Notes: generated from the sequence alone by a model not told the origin. A stretch of DNA of 64,000 nt from Aselliscus stoliczkanus (GCA_033961575.1 CM066728.1:102934852-102998851), one strand, 5' to 3'; shown: positions 44,651 to 57,885, counted from the first letter of the stretch. Made by a program: numbers and translations.

Positions 44651-47600
44651 TTTATGCATGATTATAATATTTCTGTTGCTTATTGTAATTACATCATACA
44701 TAATTACATATTATAATTTTAAATAAGATTTTGTTTTCTCATCCAAGGCCTAACCATTAGACCACTTTGTTCCTTTATTTTCTTCTTGCATTTTTGCTGG
44801 AACTGTATAGTAGAAAATGTCACTAAAAACTGGAATTAAAGCACAGACTATTTCATTTCTTTCTGCAGCGCAAATCTAGCTGGTGATAGCCACGAGTGGC
44901 TATTAACGCTGGGTTCCTTAAACTTTACGGCATTGCATCATCATTTACTAAAAGGGCACGACAGAGACACATAACTTACCCACTATTTACATTTGAAAGA
45001 AGCTGCCGGTGTATTAACCTTGACAAGCCATGACTTGACTACCAAGCAAAAGTGACCATTCAAAGATGAAACTGTGGTTTACAATGAGTGGCCTAAGTTC
45101 CATTACTTGGAAATATTTCTTATTGAAATGTGATGAACACTTAGTTTCTGGAATGGAATGAGCAAATTAGTAGCCAATGAGTTCGCTAATTTTTTCTGTG
45201 CCTACTTAGGTCTTCATTGATATCAGTTGCATGATGTAAATCGTATTGGGAAAGAGCACTTCTGGAATCTGCATCCTCCCAGAAGGCCAAGTTTCAGGGT
45301 CATGGCTATAAAACATGCATGCACATTGTAAGAAGAGGAAATGGGAACACAGGAAGATGGGGACCTTTGATAGGTCCGCACAGCTTGTATGGGGCAGAGC
45401 TGTGATGTGAACCTCTTGGAAGAGATGCCACAGTGAAGGCCAAAGGATATGAGAGCCGGGCATTCAGGTTGTCTGGAGTGCTTCTAGTCCATCAGATTCA
45501 AAGCAGCAACACTCATCTGTTTAATGTATGTGTCTTTCATGGAGAGCAAAGATCCTATTTTTAAAAAAACCTTATAAACTACTGGTGCCAAAATATAATT
45601 TTAAAAACCTGAACAACATGACTTTCATTTAAGTAAAGAATGAACAACATGTCAACATTTTCTTTAACTCTTGAATGAGGGAACCAGTAAGATATATTAA
45701 AAAGAGAATGAGAATCTATAGGCAGTGGAAACTAATTTTGTAATAAGATGTCTGGGTGAGACGCACAGCTGGGCAGGTGCCTTTCTGCACACAGGGTCCT
45801 TTGACCTCCACTGGACAAAAATCTACATGTCAGCTTACAACTTCATAGAATCTAGGCCTTTAGTCAATAGTACTTAGAAAGTCAAACAAAGTTCCACTCC
45901 CTAAACAAGCATACAATCCTCGGGGGAACCTGTTAAAATTTCCTATATGACATCAAAATGACATGTAACCTTGCTTTGCCTTATTTTCAAGTTTTGGATA
46001 ATGTTCCATAACTCCTAGTAAGTGTCTTCCTGGAAACTGACAATAGATAAATAAATACAATGAAGATAATAGTTTATTTACAGATGGCCCTACCATTTAA
46101 CGTTTAATAATTTATAAAATTCTCTAGATGCTGAAAATGGCACCCAGACATTTCTGACGCCAGAGGGCACAGCTGTTATTTTCTAAGAGGAGACTTCATA
46201 TCTTCCCTATAAAGAGTGTTACCAAAATATATATTTCAAATGACAGTGATTATTTTTGCCAAAGTGGTTAAGAACATCATGGAAATCTTAGAATGTCCAG
46301 GACTTCCTCTCAGACAGCATTGAGAAGTGAATGCAAAGGAGGTCAAATGATGGACTGAAGGTGCTTACTGCCCTGGATGGGCAAATAAACAAATCTTCTT
46401 TCAGTGTTATAACCCCCATTAGCTTGAATATGGGTCTCTGTGCATCGTAGTGGCAAGTGACAAAACCTGGCTCCACATAACCGGAAGCCAAGCCAAGAGT
46501 GGGACTCAAAGGACTTGCCTGTGTGTCCACTGCTTTCGGGAAGGAACCTTGCTATATGTTTGCTGAAATTCATTCAGAGGGGAGATGCTGGAGCTGGCCT
46601 ATGGCAGCAAGGCAGAATCGATAACCCACCAGATGCTCCCTGAGTCTCTGACTCAATCATTCTGATGCACAGATGAAGGCTTCTAAGATCTCGTACTGCC
46701 TGGGTCCCTCTCTGTACTTAGACAGTGAATTTCTATCATCTGAGTGCTATGTGTCACCCCAGTGTCTGTATTCTGTTTCATTGTTCCACCTGCAAAAACG
46801 TCCTTAATTAGACTAGCTGTTCTCATGATGGTTAACCTGAATACCGTGTATTAATAAGGGTCATTTGATCCAACATGGAATCAAGGTGTTTTTTTAATTG
46901 ATAATTCTGAGAATTATTCAAAACTCCATTACATTTGAATATATAACTTCACATTAAGGTACAACAAACATATTTATTAAGGGAAAAATGATTTTCTTGC
47001 TTGATTTATTCCCTAGTAAGTGTGATGTGTAGAATTTGCAACAACAACCTTTAGACCAATGTACCGAAATCATATTTTATGATATTACAAGGCTGCTATT
47101 CCCTGAGGTTACTTGTTCTATGATCCTTTTCTCCACTATTTAGGCTGCCTGAAAAGCTTCCTCTATAAACTGGCCTCAGAGAAAGAGTAATACAAGGGGA
47201 CCTGCAAAATAGGCTTTTGAAATTCATGGGAGGGCAACAGTCTTGAAAGTCAGAATAATTTAAATTCACAAGAAAAGCCTGGGCCTTTCCAGGATAAAAT
47301 AGATATGTGGGTTCCACTGACCATAGCCTGGAGTATTTAGAGCACAGAGTTTGTACCATAAATCCTGGAGCAGGGAGGGCTGTGTTAAGGCAGCTAGCTG
47401 CTCTGTTATCCTGAAGGCCAGGGGTTGGAGTGGAAAGGATAGAGGCCCTGAAGGGTGGACAGGACCACCATTTGTAAAAAGACAGACCATCTTTTTACAG
47501 AGAGATGAGTCACAACATGAGGCTGCCATGTGTATAGATGGATGTTCATTATCTCCTTTCCTAATGAAAAACGCACGTCTCTGCCATATCTCCTCCCCTC

Positions 47601-47725
47601 TGCGGCCCCCAGCCCTACATGCTCTGCCACCCCCCCCCCCACTGTCCCCTCAGAATTTACCTTGCTTCTGCAAAGGGGAATGTTCTCACTGCCCTCCATG
47701 AGAGCAGCCTGGTGTGATATTAGGA
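44651..47725. other. No gene recognised
   Basis: About 3 kb without supportable genes or clear named repeats. A weak antisense MIR look at 45375-45420 ('gcacagcttgtatggggcagagctgtgatgtgaacctc'). Opposed short open frames at 46288-46573 and 47096-47529 have no domain. C run at 47629-47641. Confidence 0.4.
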
Positions 47726-47965
47726 CAGTGTTTCCTGGAATCAGTTCCAGAGGACACAATTTGTAAAACAGACCTCTAGACTCACCCTGCACATTAGCCT
47801 CTTAGAGATTTTATGAGTTCTACATGGGATGGGAGAACGTCTTAGTGTTTCTCTAGAGTATGTGACCACAGAAAATTCCTGAAAACACAGATATTTGCTG
47901 TCCCTGCAATGACACTGATGTCCTGTGAAGCTACTCGTCCATGAATCGTACTTTGGGGAACACTG
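47726..47965. mobile_element. Probable hAT (Charlie-type) MITE relic
   Basis: The left end CAGTGTTTCCTGG and right end GGGGAACACTG are inverted matches (CAGTGTT-CC), about 240 bp apart, a hAT-like size and terminus. No clear 8-bp TSD. Internal motifs 'ttagcctcttagagattttatga' are not placed to a subfamily. Confidence 0.5.
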
Positions 47966-48609
47966 AGCTAGCTCTCTGGCTATGGGATCAACAGTGTGTC
48001 CCAGGGTTGCCTCCTGTCTAGATTTTCTCAAAACAGGAATAAACCACGTAGTATCGCTGGCAGTATCAGCTGAGATGTGTCATACAAAATGTACAGAATC
48101 TGGCACATGGCGAGGTGCCCTGGGCCTTTCCTTTCCTGCCTGTTGTTGTATATCTATAGTTGAGAGTGTTCTGACTCACACCCCCACCTGTCTCCATCCT
48201 CCTCAGCCTTCATCTTGAAATGCCACTATCTCCAGGAAGGGTTCAGTTTCCCCACAGACACACTACCTCCCTTGAGCTCCCAAAGCATTTGGTTTCACTT
48301 GAAGTTAGAAGAATCTTAAAAGTCCTTAGTATCATGAACTACTCTTTTGATTACTGGTACTGAAAACATTCTGCTCTATATTATCACTATCTGGGCATAA
48401 GTCTATCTCCTCCATAGATGGAAATTTCCATGAAGCCTGAGACTTCAGATGCTTTTATCCTTGAATTTGATATACCTAGAAAGAACCCTGACTAGAGTAC
48501 GCACCCATTTGATATCTGATGGATTGAACAGGTTGCTAGAAGAGAGAAGTGGCAGGGGGCATGGGGGGAACAGAGGGAGGACATTAAGCAGTAAAAACAG
48601 AGCATCAGT
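47966..48609. other. No gene recognised
   Basis: Unassigned; no supportable exon. Confidence 0.4.
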
Positions 48610-48960
48610 CAGGATGAACAAGGCTGTGCTGCAGTAACAAACAGCCTCAGAATCTTAGTGGTTCACACAATAAAGACTTATATCTTGTTCATGAGACATG
48701 AGGGTGAACTAATGGTTTTACACCAGTCATTTGCCTCTGAGATCCAGGATGTTACCTGGAATACTGTTTGTTAATGTGACAATGGGAGAAAGAACTCGGG
48801 AGAGTCCCCAGTTAGCCATTAAATGATTGGGCTCAGAAGCTGTGAAGTCAGGTCTGTTCACATCTCTGGTTAGAACTAGCCACATGGCTGGGCCTCTGTT
48901 GCAAGGCTCTTCCTTTTGTTCATGGTCAGAGCCAATGTGTGGAAGCCACCTGCTCTCGAT
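48610..48960 (+). repeat. Interspersed repeat, class uncertain
   Basis: 'caggatgaacaaggctgtgctgcagtaacaaacagcctcagaatcttagtggttcacacaataaag' and 'ggttagaactagccacatggctgggcctctgttgcaaggc' are a pattern I know from a widespread mammalian repeat, but I cannot name the family with confidence. Confidence 0.5.
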
Positions 48961-49954
48961 ACCCTCCACTGAGAGCTGATCTAAGCCACTGTGCCCTGCC
49001 TCCCCTTGTAAAGGCTGATGCTGGGGCACAGGAGGTGCGTAGGCACTCAGTGCACCTGGAACCTTCAAGGACCAGGGGTGCAGAGCTGGAGAAGGGACTC
49101 CAGGGAGCAGACAGAGCATCCTCCCTGGTGGCACTTTCCCTCCTTTATCCTTAGGTACTTTTCCAGCATGACCGAAGGCTTTCAATTCTTTACATTGTCA
49201 CTTCTAACATTTTCTGAAAACATTTATTTTGGTGTAAATAAGGATCACCTTAAATTGCAAAAACAGCTGGGAGGGTGAGGTACGTCATTGTGGTGTTCTC
49301 AGGTAAGTCAGTGCCTTTGCTTTTTAGGAATGGCTCACTGCAGCGAGCCGAGGGGCACTCTGGGTGTGGGGGTGAGCAGACAGGCGATTCCGGCTCCGGG
49401 ATGACCTGAAGGAAGACAGGCCACCGTGGGCTAAGGAACAGGCATAGGCACCCCGGGCGGAAGCAGCACATGCGAGGAAGCAGATGCCGTGGATGAGAAG
49501 GCAGGCTCAGGCTGTGGAAATTTTACTTTGGTCTCAGCTTACCCCCAGGAAAGAAAGGAAGAAACCCCTTTCTCATTTCTCATGTCCTGAAACCAGGAAT
49601 TGGGCCGATATCAGCTGTATTGAAGCTAGAATAAGGACGTATGGTTTACTAACTTACTTAGTTTTCATATAAGAAAATCTCCTGGTCTTCTTCAAGAGAA
49701 ACTAAATGACGCCCCAGGATGTGTGCATTTTACAGGAGTAGAGTGTTACTCACTTTGTTTACTTTCAATAGTTACTTCTTAGAAGAAGTCAAATCAGTAT
49801 CTTTTGTTATATTATTTGATTTAGAGTCCATTAGTTTAAAACGTGAGTTGAGTATGACTGTAATAAGCATAGATATAACCCTGAAACCAACAGTGCCAGA
49901 AGAGACAGGGCAACATTAGTGGTGAACATTTGATGGGTGTTTTCCATGTGACCA
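48961..49954. other. No gene recognised
   Basis: 48727-49278 has overlapping open frames on both strands (up to 152 codons on the minus strand) with no domain. Otherwise unassigned. Confidence 0.4.
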
Positions 49955-50110
49955 CGGCACTACGTGTCTTAGGTCTGCTTATTGAGTCCTCACAGCTTCC
50001 CTTTGGGGGATCCCTTTGCAGCCCCATTTTGCAGAGGAGGAAAGTGGGGCACTGAGCAATTATGTTGTCTGTTGACACACGTGTAAAGAGCGGATCTGAA
50101 GTCAGGAGGC
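49955..50110 (-). repeat. MIR SINE
   Basis: 'ccccattttgcagaggaggaaagtggggcactgagcaattatg' and 'agagcggatctgaagtcaggaggctcttc' are antisense MIR. Confidence 0.7.
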
Positions 50111-52269
50111 TCTTCCTGCTTCACCACCTGCCTCTCATGATGTCACACGACATCAGTAAGGTGCGTGAATGGAAAGTGCAGCGCTGGACTTTTAAGCGCC
50201 CCACCAGGTAAGGATGCAAGCCGGTGGAGCTCCCCAGGTTCTCCCTGCCTAATAGACACCCTTTTCTTTTGTTTCATCTGAGCATCTCCACCTCCAGCAA
50301 ACCATTCAGCCCCTCCGCTGGGTCCAGTTACTCGATCAGGCAAGGGGTGGGGTGATAGTTCAAGAAGACCGATAACAACCACACTCTGACAGAACCAGCA
50401 GTTCCTTCTGATTCTGATTATCGCTGTAATTAGGGTATTTTATTACAGGTATGTATGCTAAGGCTGCCATTGTGCTTCATGGTTTGTCCTCAGATGCTGG
50501 GAAAGAGCTACTAGAGTCCAGGACGGAGGGCTTTGTGTTCGAGTCTCTCCAGGTGCAAAGACTGGAGGAAAGTCCGTCCTAGGAGCATAAGGGAAGAGGA
50601 AGAGCAGGTGGGCTCCAGGGGAAGGGCTGGGACTTGAGCTCAGGGGCCGGTCCTCTGATCCCCACCCTCCTCACCGTCCTACTCTCCTTTGGGGCAAAGT
50701 TGACAGAGACCCATAATAGCTCCAAGGCCAACATGTGACCAATAAACACAACAAAAAATGTCTAACCTCACTTATAATCCAGGTTATGTAATTAACCCAA
50801 TAAGCTATCTGTTAGAAGCAGGAGTGAGCCCTGGTTTAGTGGGGCTCAAGGTTTATACAATTTGGGGGTCCTCTTAAAAATGGAGAGGAAAGTTTGAAAG
50901 AGATTATCAAATATCTTCCTTCTGCAAATTCTTTTGAAGTCTATGTGAATACACTTCTAGATCTCTCCTAGGGTCTTGGAAGGACCCAGGGAAGTGGGGA
51001 CCTTAAAATGGGGGCCCCATTGACTTCAGGATAAATCCAGTTTTCAGGGAGGGTTTTAAACAGGGAGATATATGGTCAGGAAACATGCTAAACGAGTTCC
51101 CTTTTGTTCATTTGTCAACCCAACATGTAATTCTCTAGGCATGTCTCAAGATGTCAATGATTTGGATTTATGGTTTTGTTGTAAATTATGAAAATAACAG
51201 TATTGTACTAACAGAAGATGGAAAGCCTGAGGGCAATCACTTTCCAGAATCTTTGCAAGGAAAATGTTCATGGGTCACATATTATCATTTTGCTAATAAG
51301 ACAAAAATATTTCGAAAGCAAATTTTGATGTTTAACTTTCCAAAGTTATGGCCCCACTGTAGAATATCAACTCATATACAAACTTTCAGGAGCACTTCTA
51401 GGAAAATAGAGACCAAGTGTGGACTGGCAAGCTTATATGCCGAGTGGTGAATTTTAAAGCAAAGAGAGCCAATACTATTAAGATGAAAATAACTGTATAT
51501 GATTCAGGACTCTAAATCATTACCATATGTTACTTGGGTGACTCCCAACATTGGAAAATATGTAAAATGAAAAAAACAAAAACCTCCATGTATTATTTTT
51601 AACCATTTATTTCGTGAGATGGTATTGAAACTTTGATTTTAAATGTACTTGAAGAGCAGATGTAAGCTTTCTAAAAATATAAGAAAACTTTTTAGAAGTC
51701 TACAAGTTTAGTATTTTTTTGCAGTTAACAATTTCTAGGGATAAATGGCTCAGCCAAGAGACAAATAAGAAATTGTAAGCAATGAGCTGCATTAAAAAAA
51801 CTCAAAGGTGACAAGGGTAACAAGAAGGGCTTAGGATGGCTCTGAAATTTGAAGGCTTAATTTAAGGTCGCTATGAAATCATGATATAAAAATTTACTAT
51901 TACTTAATTTGCTGGTTAAGTTATATTAAAAACCTACTAATCGAGGACAGTGCCGAGGCTTCTGAATCACCGTTCAAATTAAAGGTATGTTACTAACACT
52001 GGTGTCTTCTCATCCTGTGCTTTTGCTATTTCCTTAAAAATTCTAACAACCGAAAGCCAGATAACGCCTCAGTAGTTGAAAAGTATTAAGGAAGGTAGAA
52101 AACCCTACAGGAACAGGTTCCTGGTGACATTTGTTGCATTGTCTCTAAGCCTTTTCACAGATCCAGCAAAGTTGTTTCCTATTTAGTTAACCAATGATTT
52201 AAACAATACTATGTACCAATTGTACTCAGTCAGCCATATTCAGGATATATCACTCTATCTAAGATTTCT
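50111..52269. other. No gene recognised
   Basis: AT-rich, unassigned; a 99-codon open frame at 51151-51450 has no domain I know. Confidence 0.4.
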
Positions 52270-52400
52270 ACTACAAATTCTGCATTGAACATGTTTTTAT
52301 GTGCATTTATCTCTTGCAACAACCTCATGGGGTCATCATTGTCTCCATCTTACAGGTGTGAAAATGGAACCGCAGAGAAATCATGTAAACACTCTCGTAT
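52270..52400 (-). repeat. MIR SINE fragment
   Basis: 'gcaacaacctcatggggtcatcattgtctccatcttacaggtgtgaaaatggaaccgcagagaaatc' is antisense MIR. Confidence 0.6.
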
Positions 52401-53120
52401 GAAATAAATATCTTAAATGTGGACACTGCAAGCTTACATGGCTCCCTGTCTTTTGGAGGTGGTCAGGGCCAAGGTTTCCCACAGAGAAGAGTTTTAAGCT
52501 GCTTGAAGGACAAGGACAAGGGTTTGGTGAAGATCCTTAACAATCTTTAGCATAGAGTATTGTTATGTACCTTCAGTTTGCAAAATATCCACAGCAGGTG
52601 TTACCAATTGCCCACTATAGCCATTAAAACTCACAGGATGCTGAATTGTAAACAAATTCCAGGTAAGCCTTCCAAGATAAACTAGGTACAATGCATGCCA
52701 TGTAATAGCCAGATAATTCGACTTGTTATTTGTTTGATATAAACTATTTAAGGGAGTACCAAGAATGGCCAAAATAAAGATTTTTGATTTAACGTAATTC
52801 CAGCTATTACATATCTCCTATGTGTCAGATCTAGGAGAAAGCCACATAGAGAAATAATTTAAATACAACATACTGAATGTTAGGGTGGAGATGTACACAG
52901 GAGCTGCAGAGCAGAGCAGGGCTCCCCATCTCACGATTAGGGGAGTACAAGAAGGTCTTCATGGAGGAGATGTGGCTGAACTAAATCTTAAAGAAAGAGA
53001 AAGTGTTCCTCAAGTAGGATGTTAGAAAGGTTATCATAGGTGAAACTGACAGAATGAAATGGAGAGAATCTTGCCTCTCATTGTTATCAGGCAGCTGATT
53101 CATCATTCCTTGAACATATT
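52401..53120. other. No gene recognised
   Basis: Unassigned. Confidence 0.4.
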
Positions 53121-53188
53121 CCTACTATGAACATATGAAGCCACAGGGAAGCCACAGGGACAGCCTACTATGAACATATGAAGCCACA
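53121..53188 (+). repeat. Short tandem duplication, 43-bp period
   Basis: CCTACTATGAACATATGAAG starts at 53121 and again at 53164, each followed by CCACA. Inside the first unit 'aagccacaggg' is itself repeated twice. The copies match over 25 bases without a difference, so the duplication is recent. Confidence 0.9.
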
Positions 53189-53774
53189 TGAGAGGGCGAT
53201 GCTTGGCTCTTTGCCATGTCGGGAGACTTCTAGAAAGAATACATTTATATTGTATTATCTCAGTCCTCTTTGCTTTTTAACATTATTTTATCTCTATTTA
53301 TAAGATTAGGTCTGAGTGCATGCCAAATAGAGCAAAGAGAGGATTGCAGAAAATGTTGGCGCTACTTTCCTTAGCCCAGACTTAAAAGACTGAAATACAC
53401 ACTCCATAACCTCTACTTTCTCAAAGTACGAAAGGCTTAAAGTTCATATATGTTTTTGAAGAGTTTCTCAACTTTAGACGCTCAGCATTAAATGAGCAGT
53501 CTCAAATATTTTGAAATGTGAATTCTCTCTAGAATCTAGACTTTTCAACTATGTTACTTTGAAGTTGAAGGAGTGGGAAATAAAGACTTTGCAAAAGAAC
53601 GAACTGATGTGGATACTGGTCAGACATACCAAAAATATCACAAAACATTGGCTTCGGTACAAGAAAAGTCATATTCTAAGCCTGGTCCCTCCCTGGCAAC
53701 TAGGGAAGAAATATGAGCTGCGTCCTTGAGGTTCTGTAACATGTCCCTCAGTCATTTTTAAGTTCACAAAGAGC
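53189..53774. other. No gene recognised
   Basis: Unassigned; a 72-codon frame at 53511-53729 without domain. Confidence 0.4.
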
Positions 53775-53960
53775 TCTGTAAGGAGGCTGAGGTGATGGAC
53801 TTGAGGCAGAGTGTACTGAGCACCAGCCTGGAATCGGGAACCCGAGTTTGCTCTTGGTTTTGTTTCTTTTTTGGGTAAGTCGTCACGCCACTGAATTGCT
53901 CCTTTTCTTCACCTCCGAAAAGGGACAATTGAAGCTGACAACTGCCACCATCCCCTCCAG
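53775..53960 (+). repeat. Possible MIR SINE
   Basis: 'acttgaggcagagtgtactgagcaccagcctggaatcgggaacc' and 'gggtaagtcgtcacgccactgaattgctccttttcttcacc' loosely follow MIR. Weak. Confidence 0.4.
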
Positions 53961-54799
53961 CTCTGAGAATTCTAGTTCCATAACGTAAGTTGCTTGAAGA
54001 AATTACTTTGACCTATTTGCATTTCAATACGTTTGAATAACAGATTTAACAAAATTGCAGCGTCCTGGGACAGCATGCAGAGAAAAGATGATAATGCCTC
54101 CATTGACCCGAATGCATAAAGATTCTGAAATTAGGAAACATTTAAAATAAACTTTCCAAAACTTTACATTTTGCAACAGGAATTGGAATAATTGCTACTC
54201 CTGGTAGAAATATGACAGGTCTCCTCCATTCACATGCATGTGAATCCCTGCCTTCTCTTGGCTGGAAGCCAGTGAAAACCTCAAACTCTGAATAAGTAAA
54301 TAGCAAAGTCGCTCTAGTTAGTTGTAAGACCTAGTCAGTATTTTACAACATATGTGGTGTTTTATTGAATGAAAACCTCATATTCCATATAAAGTCATAT
54401 TTTTTAACTAAATAAAGATGATTTTACTGGATCAAATTCAGATAATATTAATATTTATGGACAAATTCCAAACTTTCTTTGGTTTCTAGTAATCATATAT
54501 GAAACGAGAGTGGCTACAACAATTCTGTTAATATATTTACTTCTGTCAGAAGCTGCATTAGCAAGCATAACAAAAAAACATAAGAAAATAAACATTGAAA
54601 ATTGGACTTTTATGGCATCCATCACAGCTTACGGATTTTACTTAATAAATGCCAAAATAATTAAATTACTGAGAAATTTTAACTAAATGTTGAGCATTTA
54701 TTTTGGCTTAAAATAAGAGACCCAGAAACTATAATATCTCAGGTTCCAAAATTAATATATTTGATTTACTAAAATAAAAACATGTCACAATGAATTAGG
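53961..54799. other. No gene recognised
   Basis: AT-rich, unassigned. Confidence 0.45.
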
Positions 54800-54960
54800 T
54801 TCACATCGGACACTCACAGACTGGCTTTGCCACTGCTTATGCATCTGGGAAATTCTTCTAACTTTGCAGTACCTTGGTTTCTCGTTTGGGAAAAGACTGG
54901 CCTAATAATTCAAAGAGTGCCTTCAAGCTCTGACAGTTTATGATTCAAGATAACAGCTTT
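54800..54960 (+). repeat. MIR SINE
   Basis: 'ctggctttgccactgcttatgcatctgggaaattcttctaactttgcagtaccttggtttctcg' is MIR core. Confidence 0.65.
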
Positions 54961-56289
54961 CATAAAAGTACTGAGAGGATTCTGAAACTATTTTGTTAGA
55001 TCAATTCCAAAGCTCTAACATAAATATATCCTGTGTTTCCAACATTGGCTAGTTTGTGAGACCACATTATTTAGACCAGGCAACATTGGTAAAGGGAGCT
55101 TATAGCCTCTGTGTACCATGAGGAAGACAATTATTAGTGTCTTAAATCAACAGATGGTATGTTCTCCTGTGAATCACACTTCCCTTTCTCTTGGAAAATG
55201 CAAATGTTAAGAGCTCTGCAGAACAGCAGAGGGCGGTACAATCACAACCAAACCAAAGAAAGGAAAACCCTGGCATCCAGTGCCAGGAAGTCCTAAGCCC
55301 TGCATCTGAGAAAATGAGCCACAGCCAGGTGGGAACAAAACACTTTCAAAGTGTATTTGGGAAACTGCCAGCGGGAATGGTTCACATTTAATCTCAGCAT
55401 CCATTTCCAGATCAAGGGCTATGGTTTTCTTTTTTGGGTCCCTCTGGAATATTTCATTCACTTTGGGACACTATTAGTGAAAGGGACAGTGGCAGTTTAG
55501 AGAATGCCCAGGGCAAGGGGGGCAGGGCCAGGAAAGTGGGCTTTGGTGTACTGGGGATCAGGAAGTCAGAGGGCAGGTGGAGTTTGAGATTAGAACCCTG
55601 GGGGTGGTGCCTTTGTACATTTGAGAAGGTCTCATGTGAAGCATGGAAAAGGCTTGTGAGTGCTTGGAAGGCACAGGTCTAGGACAGACAGAGCTCACAG
55701 GGGGGCAGGGTTGGGGGAACTGTGGGAAAGAGCTTCAGAACACGTGGAGCCACCCCCAACTGCGTCAGATGCCTTGGAAAGTCTCCAGGCTGCCGGCACT
55801 CCTTTCCTAGACTCAGAGATTTATAAGTCTGGTGAGAGGCTGGAGTTGATAACTAAGAATCTATAATCCTAAAGCATTAATTACACTTACCATTATGTCA
55901 AACTGCATAGCATCTGAGTTACTTCTAGGAAACAAGTATGCAATCACATGTGCTTTTAAAACACAGGCTCATTAATTCTATATAACAGGGTATAATGACT
56001 GTGATGAACTCAGAGATCTGTTAGTAAAACAAACTAACGATCATAATTGTTCAAGTGAGTATGAGAATGATTAAAAAGAATTTGCTAACGGTTATTCTTG
56101 GTTGATACACCTTTGGGCTCAGTGGGGTGTCTGGCTATTATATACATGTGTATATTCATCCATACATTCACACAGACACTTATGTAGGCATGTGCATCTA
56201 TGTGAGAGAAGTAGAGACTGGCTTGGAGGGAAACACAGGGGTTCTTATGAAGGCATATCAGTCCTGTCTAGTTCCTATACAGAGTAACA
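54961..56289. other. No gene recognised
   Basis: 55430-55870 has a G-richer stretch with overlapping frames (82 and 68 codons), no domain. Otherwise unassigned. Confidence 0.4.
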
Positions 56290-56640
56290 CAGAGGCTTCT
56301 GAGGCTGCTTGCCTAGGGTCAAATCTCGCCTCTCCCACTTATTACTCTGTGGCCCTGCACAACTTACCCGATCTCAGTGGCTCTCAAGTGTCCCCCGGAG
56401 CAGCAGCAGCCCCTGGGAATTTGCTAGAAATGCAAACTTTCAGACCAACCCCGGCCCTCCTGAATCAGAAACTCTGGGGGTGGGTCCCAGAAATCGTTTT
56501 TAACAAGGTCTCTAGGTGACTTCTGGTGCACCCTAACATCCAAGAACTCCTCCTCTATCTCCACAGGCCTCATCTATAAAATGGGGGAAAAGAGGTTATT
56601 GTGAGAAATAAATGAGTTAATGTATGTGTGTGTGTATATG
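56290..56640 (+). repeat. MIR SINE, split by a MER5-like element
   Basis: Left part 56290-56374: 'cttgcctagggtcaaatctcgcctctcccacttattactctgtggccctgcacaacttac'. Right part from about 56551: 'cctctatctccacaggcctcatctataaaatgggggaaaag' then 'gagaaataaatgagttaatg'. The two parts join into one MIR if the middle is removed. Confidence 0.8.
56375..56550 (+). mobile_element. MER5-like hAT MITE nested in MIR
   Basis: Starts CAGTGGCTCTCAAGTG, then 'gcccctgggaatttgctagaaatgcaaactttcagaccaacccc', then 'ctgaatcagaaactctgggggtgggtcccagaaatcg' and 'ttaacaaggtctctaggtgacttctggtgc', the order of MER5A. The end (near 'ccaagaactcc') is degraded. Confidence 0.75.
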
Positions 56641-56686
56641 TGTACACACACACATATACATGAACACATATACACACCCACACACA

Positions 56687-56912
56687 CAGAGGGTGCCAAA
56701 AATGTATACACATTTTAAGAAAACAAACTATTAAAATTGTAATACTCAATATATACCACTAACAAAAGATGAATACAAGTCATGTTTGACTTCTGCAATT
56801 ACAAGAGGTGCTCAAAATGGTTAACATCAGCATCCAGACACTTCTGCTGAATTGCTGCTTGAGCAACATTAGCCAAAATGTCCACTTGTACACATTTTTT
56901 TGGCACCCCTGG
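56687..56912 (-). mobile_element. Mariner-family MITE (226 bp) with transposase tail
   Basis: Reverse-oriented relative of 629-1206. Left CAGAGGGTGCCAAAAATGTA, right TTTTTTTGGCACCCCTGG with TA at 56913-56914. The left flank is CA instead of TA, probably a mutated duplication. On the minus strand it keeps the transposase C-terminus: KCLDADVNHFEHLL then stop (stop complement at 56799-56801). (CA)n tracts flank it on both sides. Confidence 0.87.

Positions 56913-56914
<2 letters not shown>

Positions 56915-56962
<48 letters not shown>
56915..56962 (+). repeat. (CA)n microsatellite
   Basis: Uninterrupted CA repeat of about 24 units directly beside the mariner element. Confidence 0.97.
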
Positions 56963-56964
<2 letters not shown>

Positions 56965-57769
56965 GTTTAGAGGTGGGCATGGAGTATGTAAGGAGTATGT
57001 GTTATCTAATATTACTATACAAATGTCAATGGCCATTAAGAAAATAAAGAGTAACATCAATGGAAATATTAATGCTAAGAGGAAGTATAAACAATAGAAA
57101 AACTTATTTTGCTAAGTGCAAAAACTGAAATAATAAAACCCACTGAAATGTGTAATGGAGGAATAACCAGGCGCCTCCCACCAGGGCTTACAGGAATTCC
57201 TGGAGAGGAAAGGCCAGTGAAGCCATGCTCGTCAGAAAGCAGCCCCACCAGCCTCAGTTCCTCGATCAACATACTCCCCAAGCATGTTTTGAGGGACATC
57301 ATTTGGCCCACCTCAAACCCCATGTAGGACGATTTTTACTGAGGTAGACAAAGGAGCTTGGTCTAAAATACCACACTTGCATGTTCATCCTCAAGATCAA
57401 AGTTCTTTGGGGCTCTGCATTTCTTCATAACTGAGGAATTTGAGATTAGCTAATGCAGGTGCTAAAGGGTAAGGGGGAAATGAAAACTTTCTGAGGCACT
57501 TTCAGCTCACCCTCCCGAAAGCTCAGAAAAGTCAGTCCTGACTTTGGTGGTTGTGAATATCTTTAAAGTGTGGAAAGTCTTTAATTCTGTTTCTAAATGT
57601 ATAAACTGGGATGGTGGGGTGATGATGATGATGATGATGATAGTGATGATGGTGATATTACTTTCCTCCCAGGGCTGTGATGGTCAGAAAAGAGAAAGGA
57701 TAAAATGGCAGCCACCTAGCAAGTGTCCTATATACATTCCCCATTGCAGAGTTATTAATTTTCATAGCT
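56963..57769. other. No gene recognised; (GATGAT)n patch
   Basis: A (GAT)n-like patch lies at 57618-57655. No supportable gene. Confidence 0.45.
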
Positions 57770-57885
57770 AAGTAAAATGACATTCTGAGAGGTTAAGTAA
57801 ATTGCCCAACATCCCTCAGCCAGCAAGTGGCAGAGCTGGAATTCGGAGTGTGGTCCATGGGATTCTAGAATGAATGCGCTCCTCC
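57770..57885 (-). repeat. MIR SINE
   Basis: 'attctgagaggttaagtaaattgcccaacatccctcagccagcaagtggcagagctggaattcgg' is antisense MIR. Confidence 0.8.
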
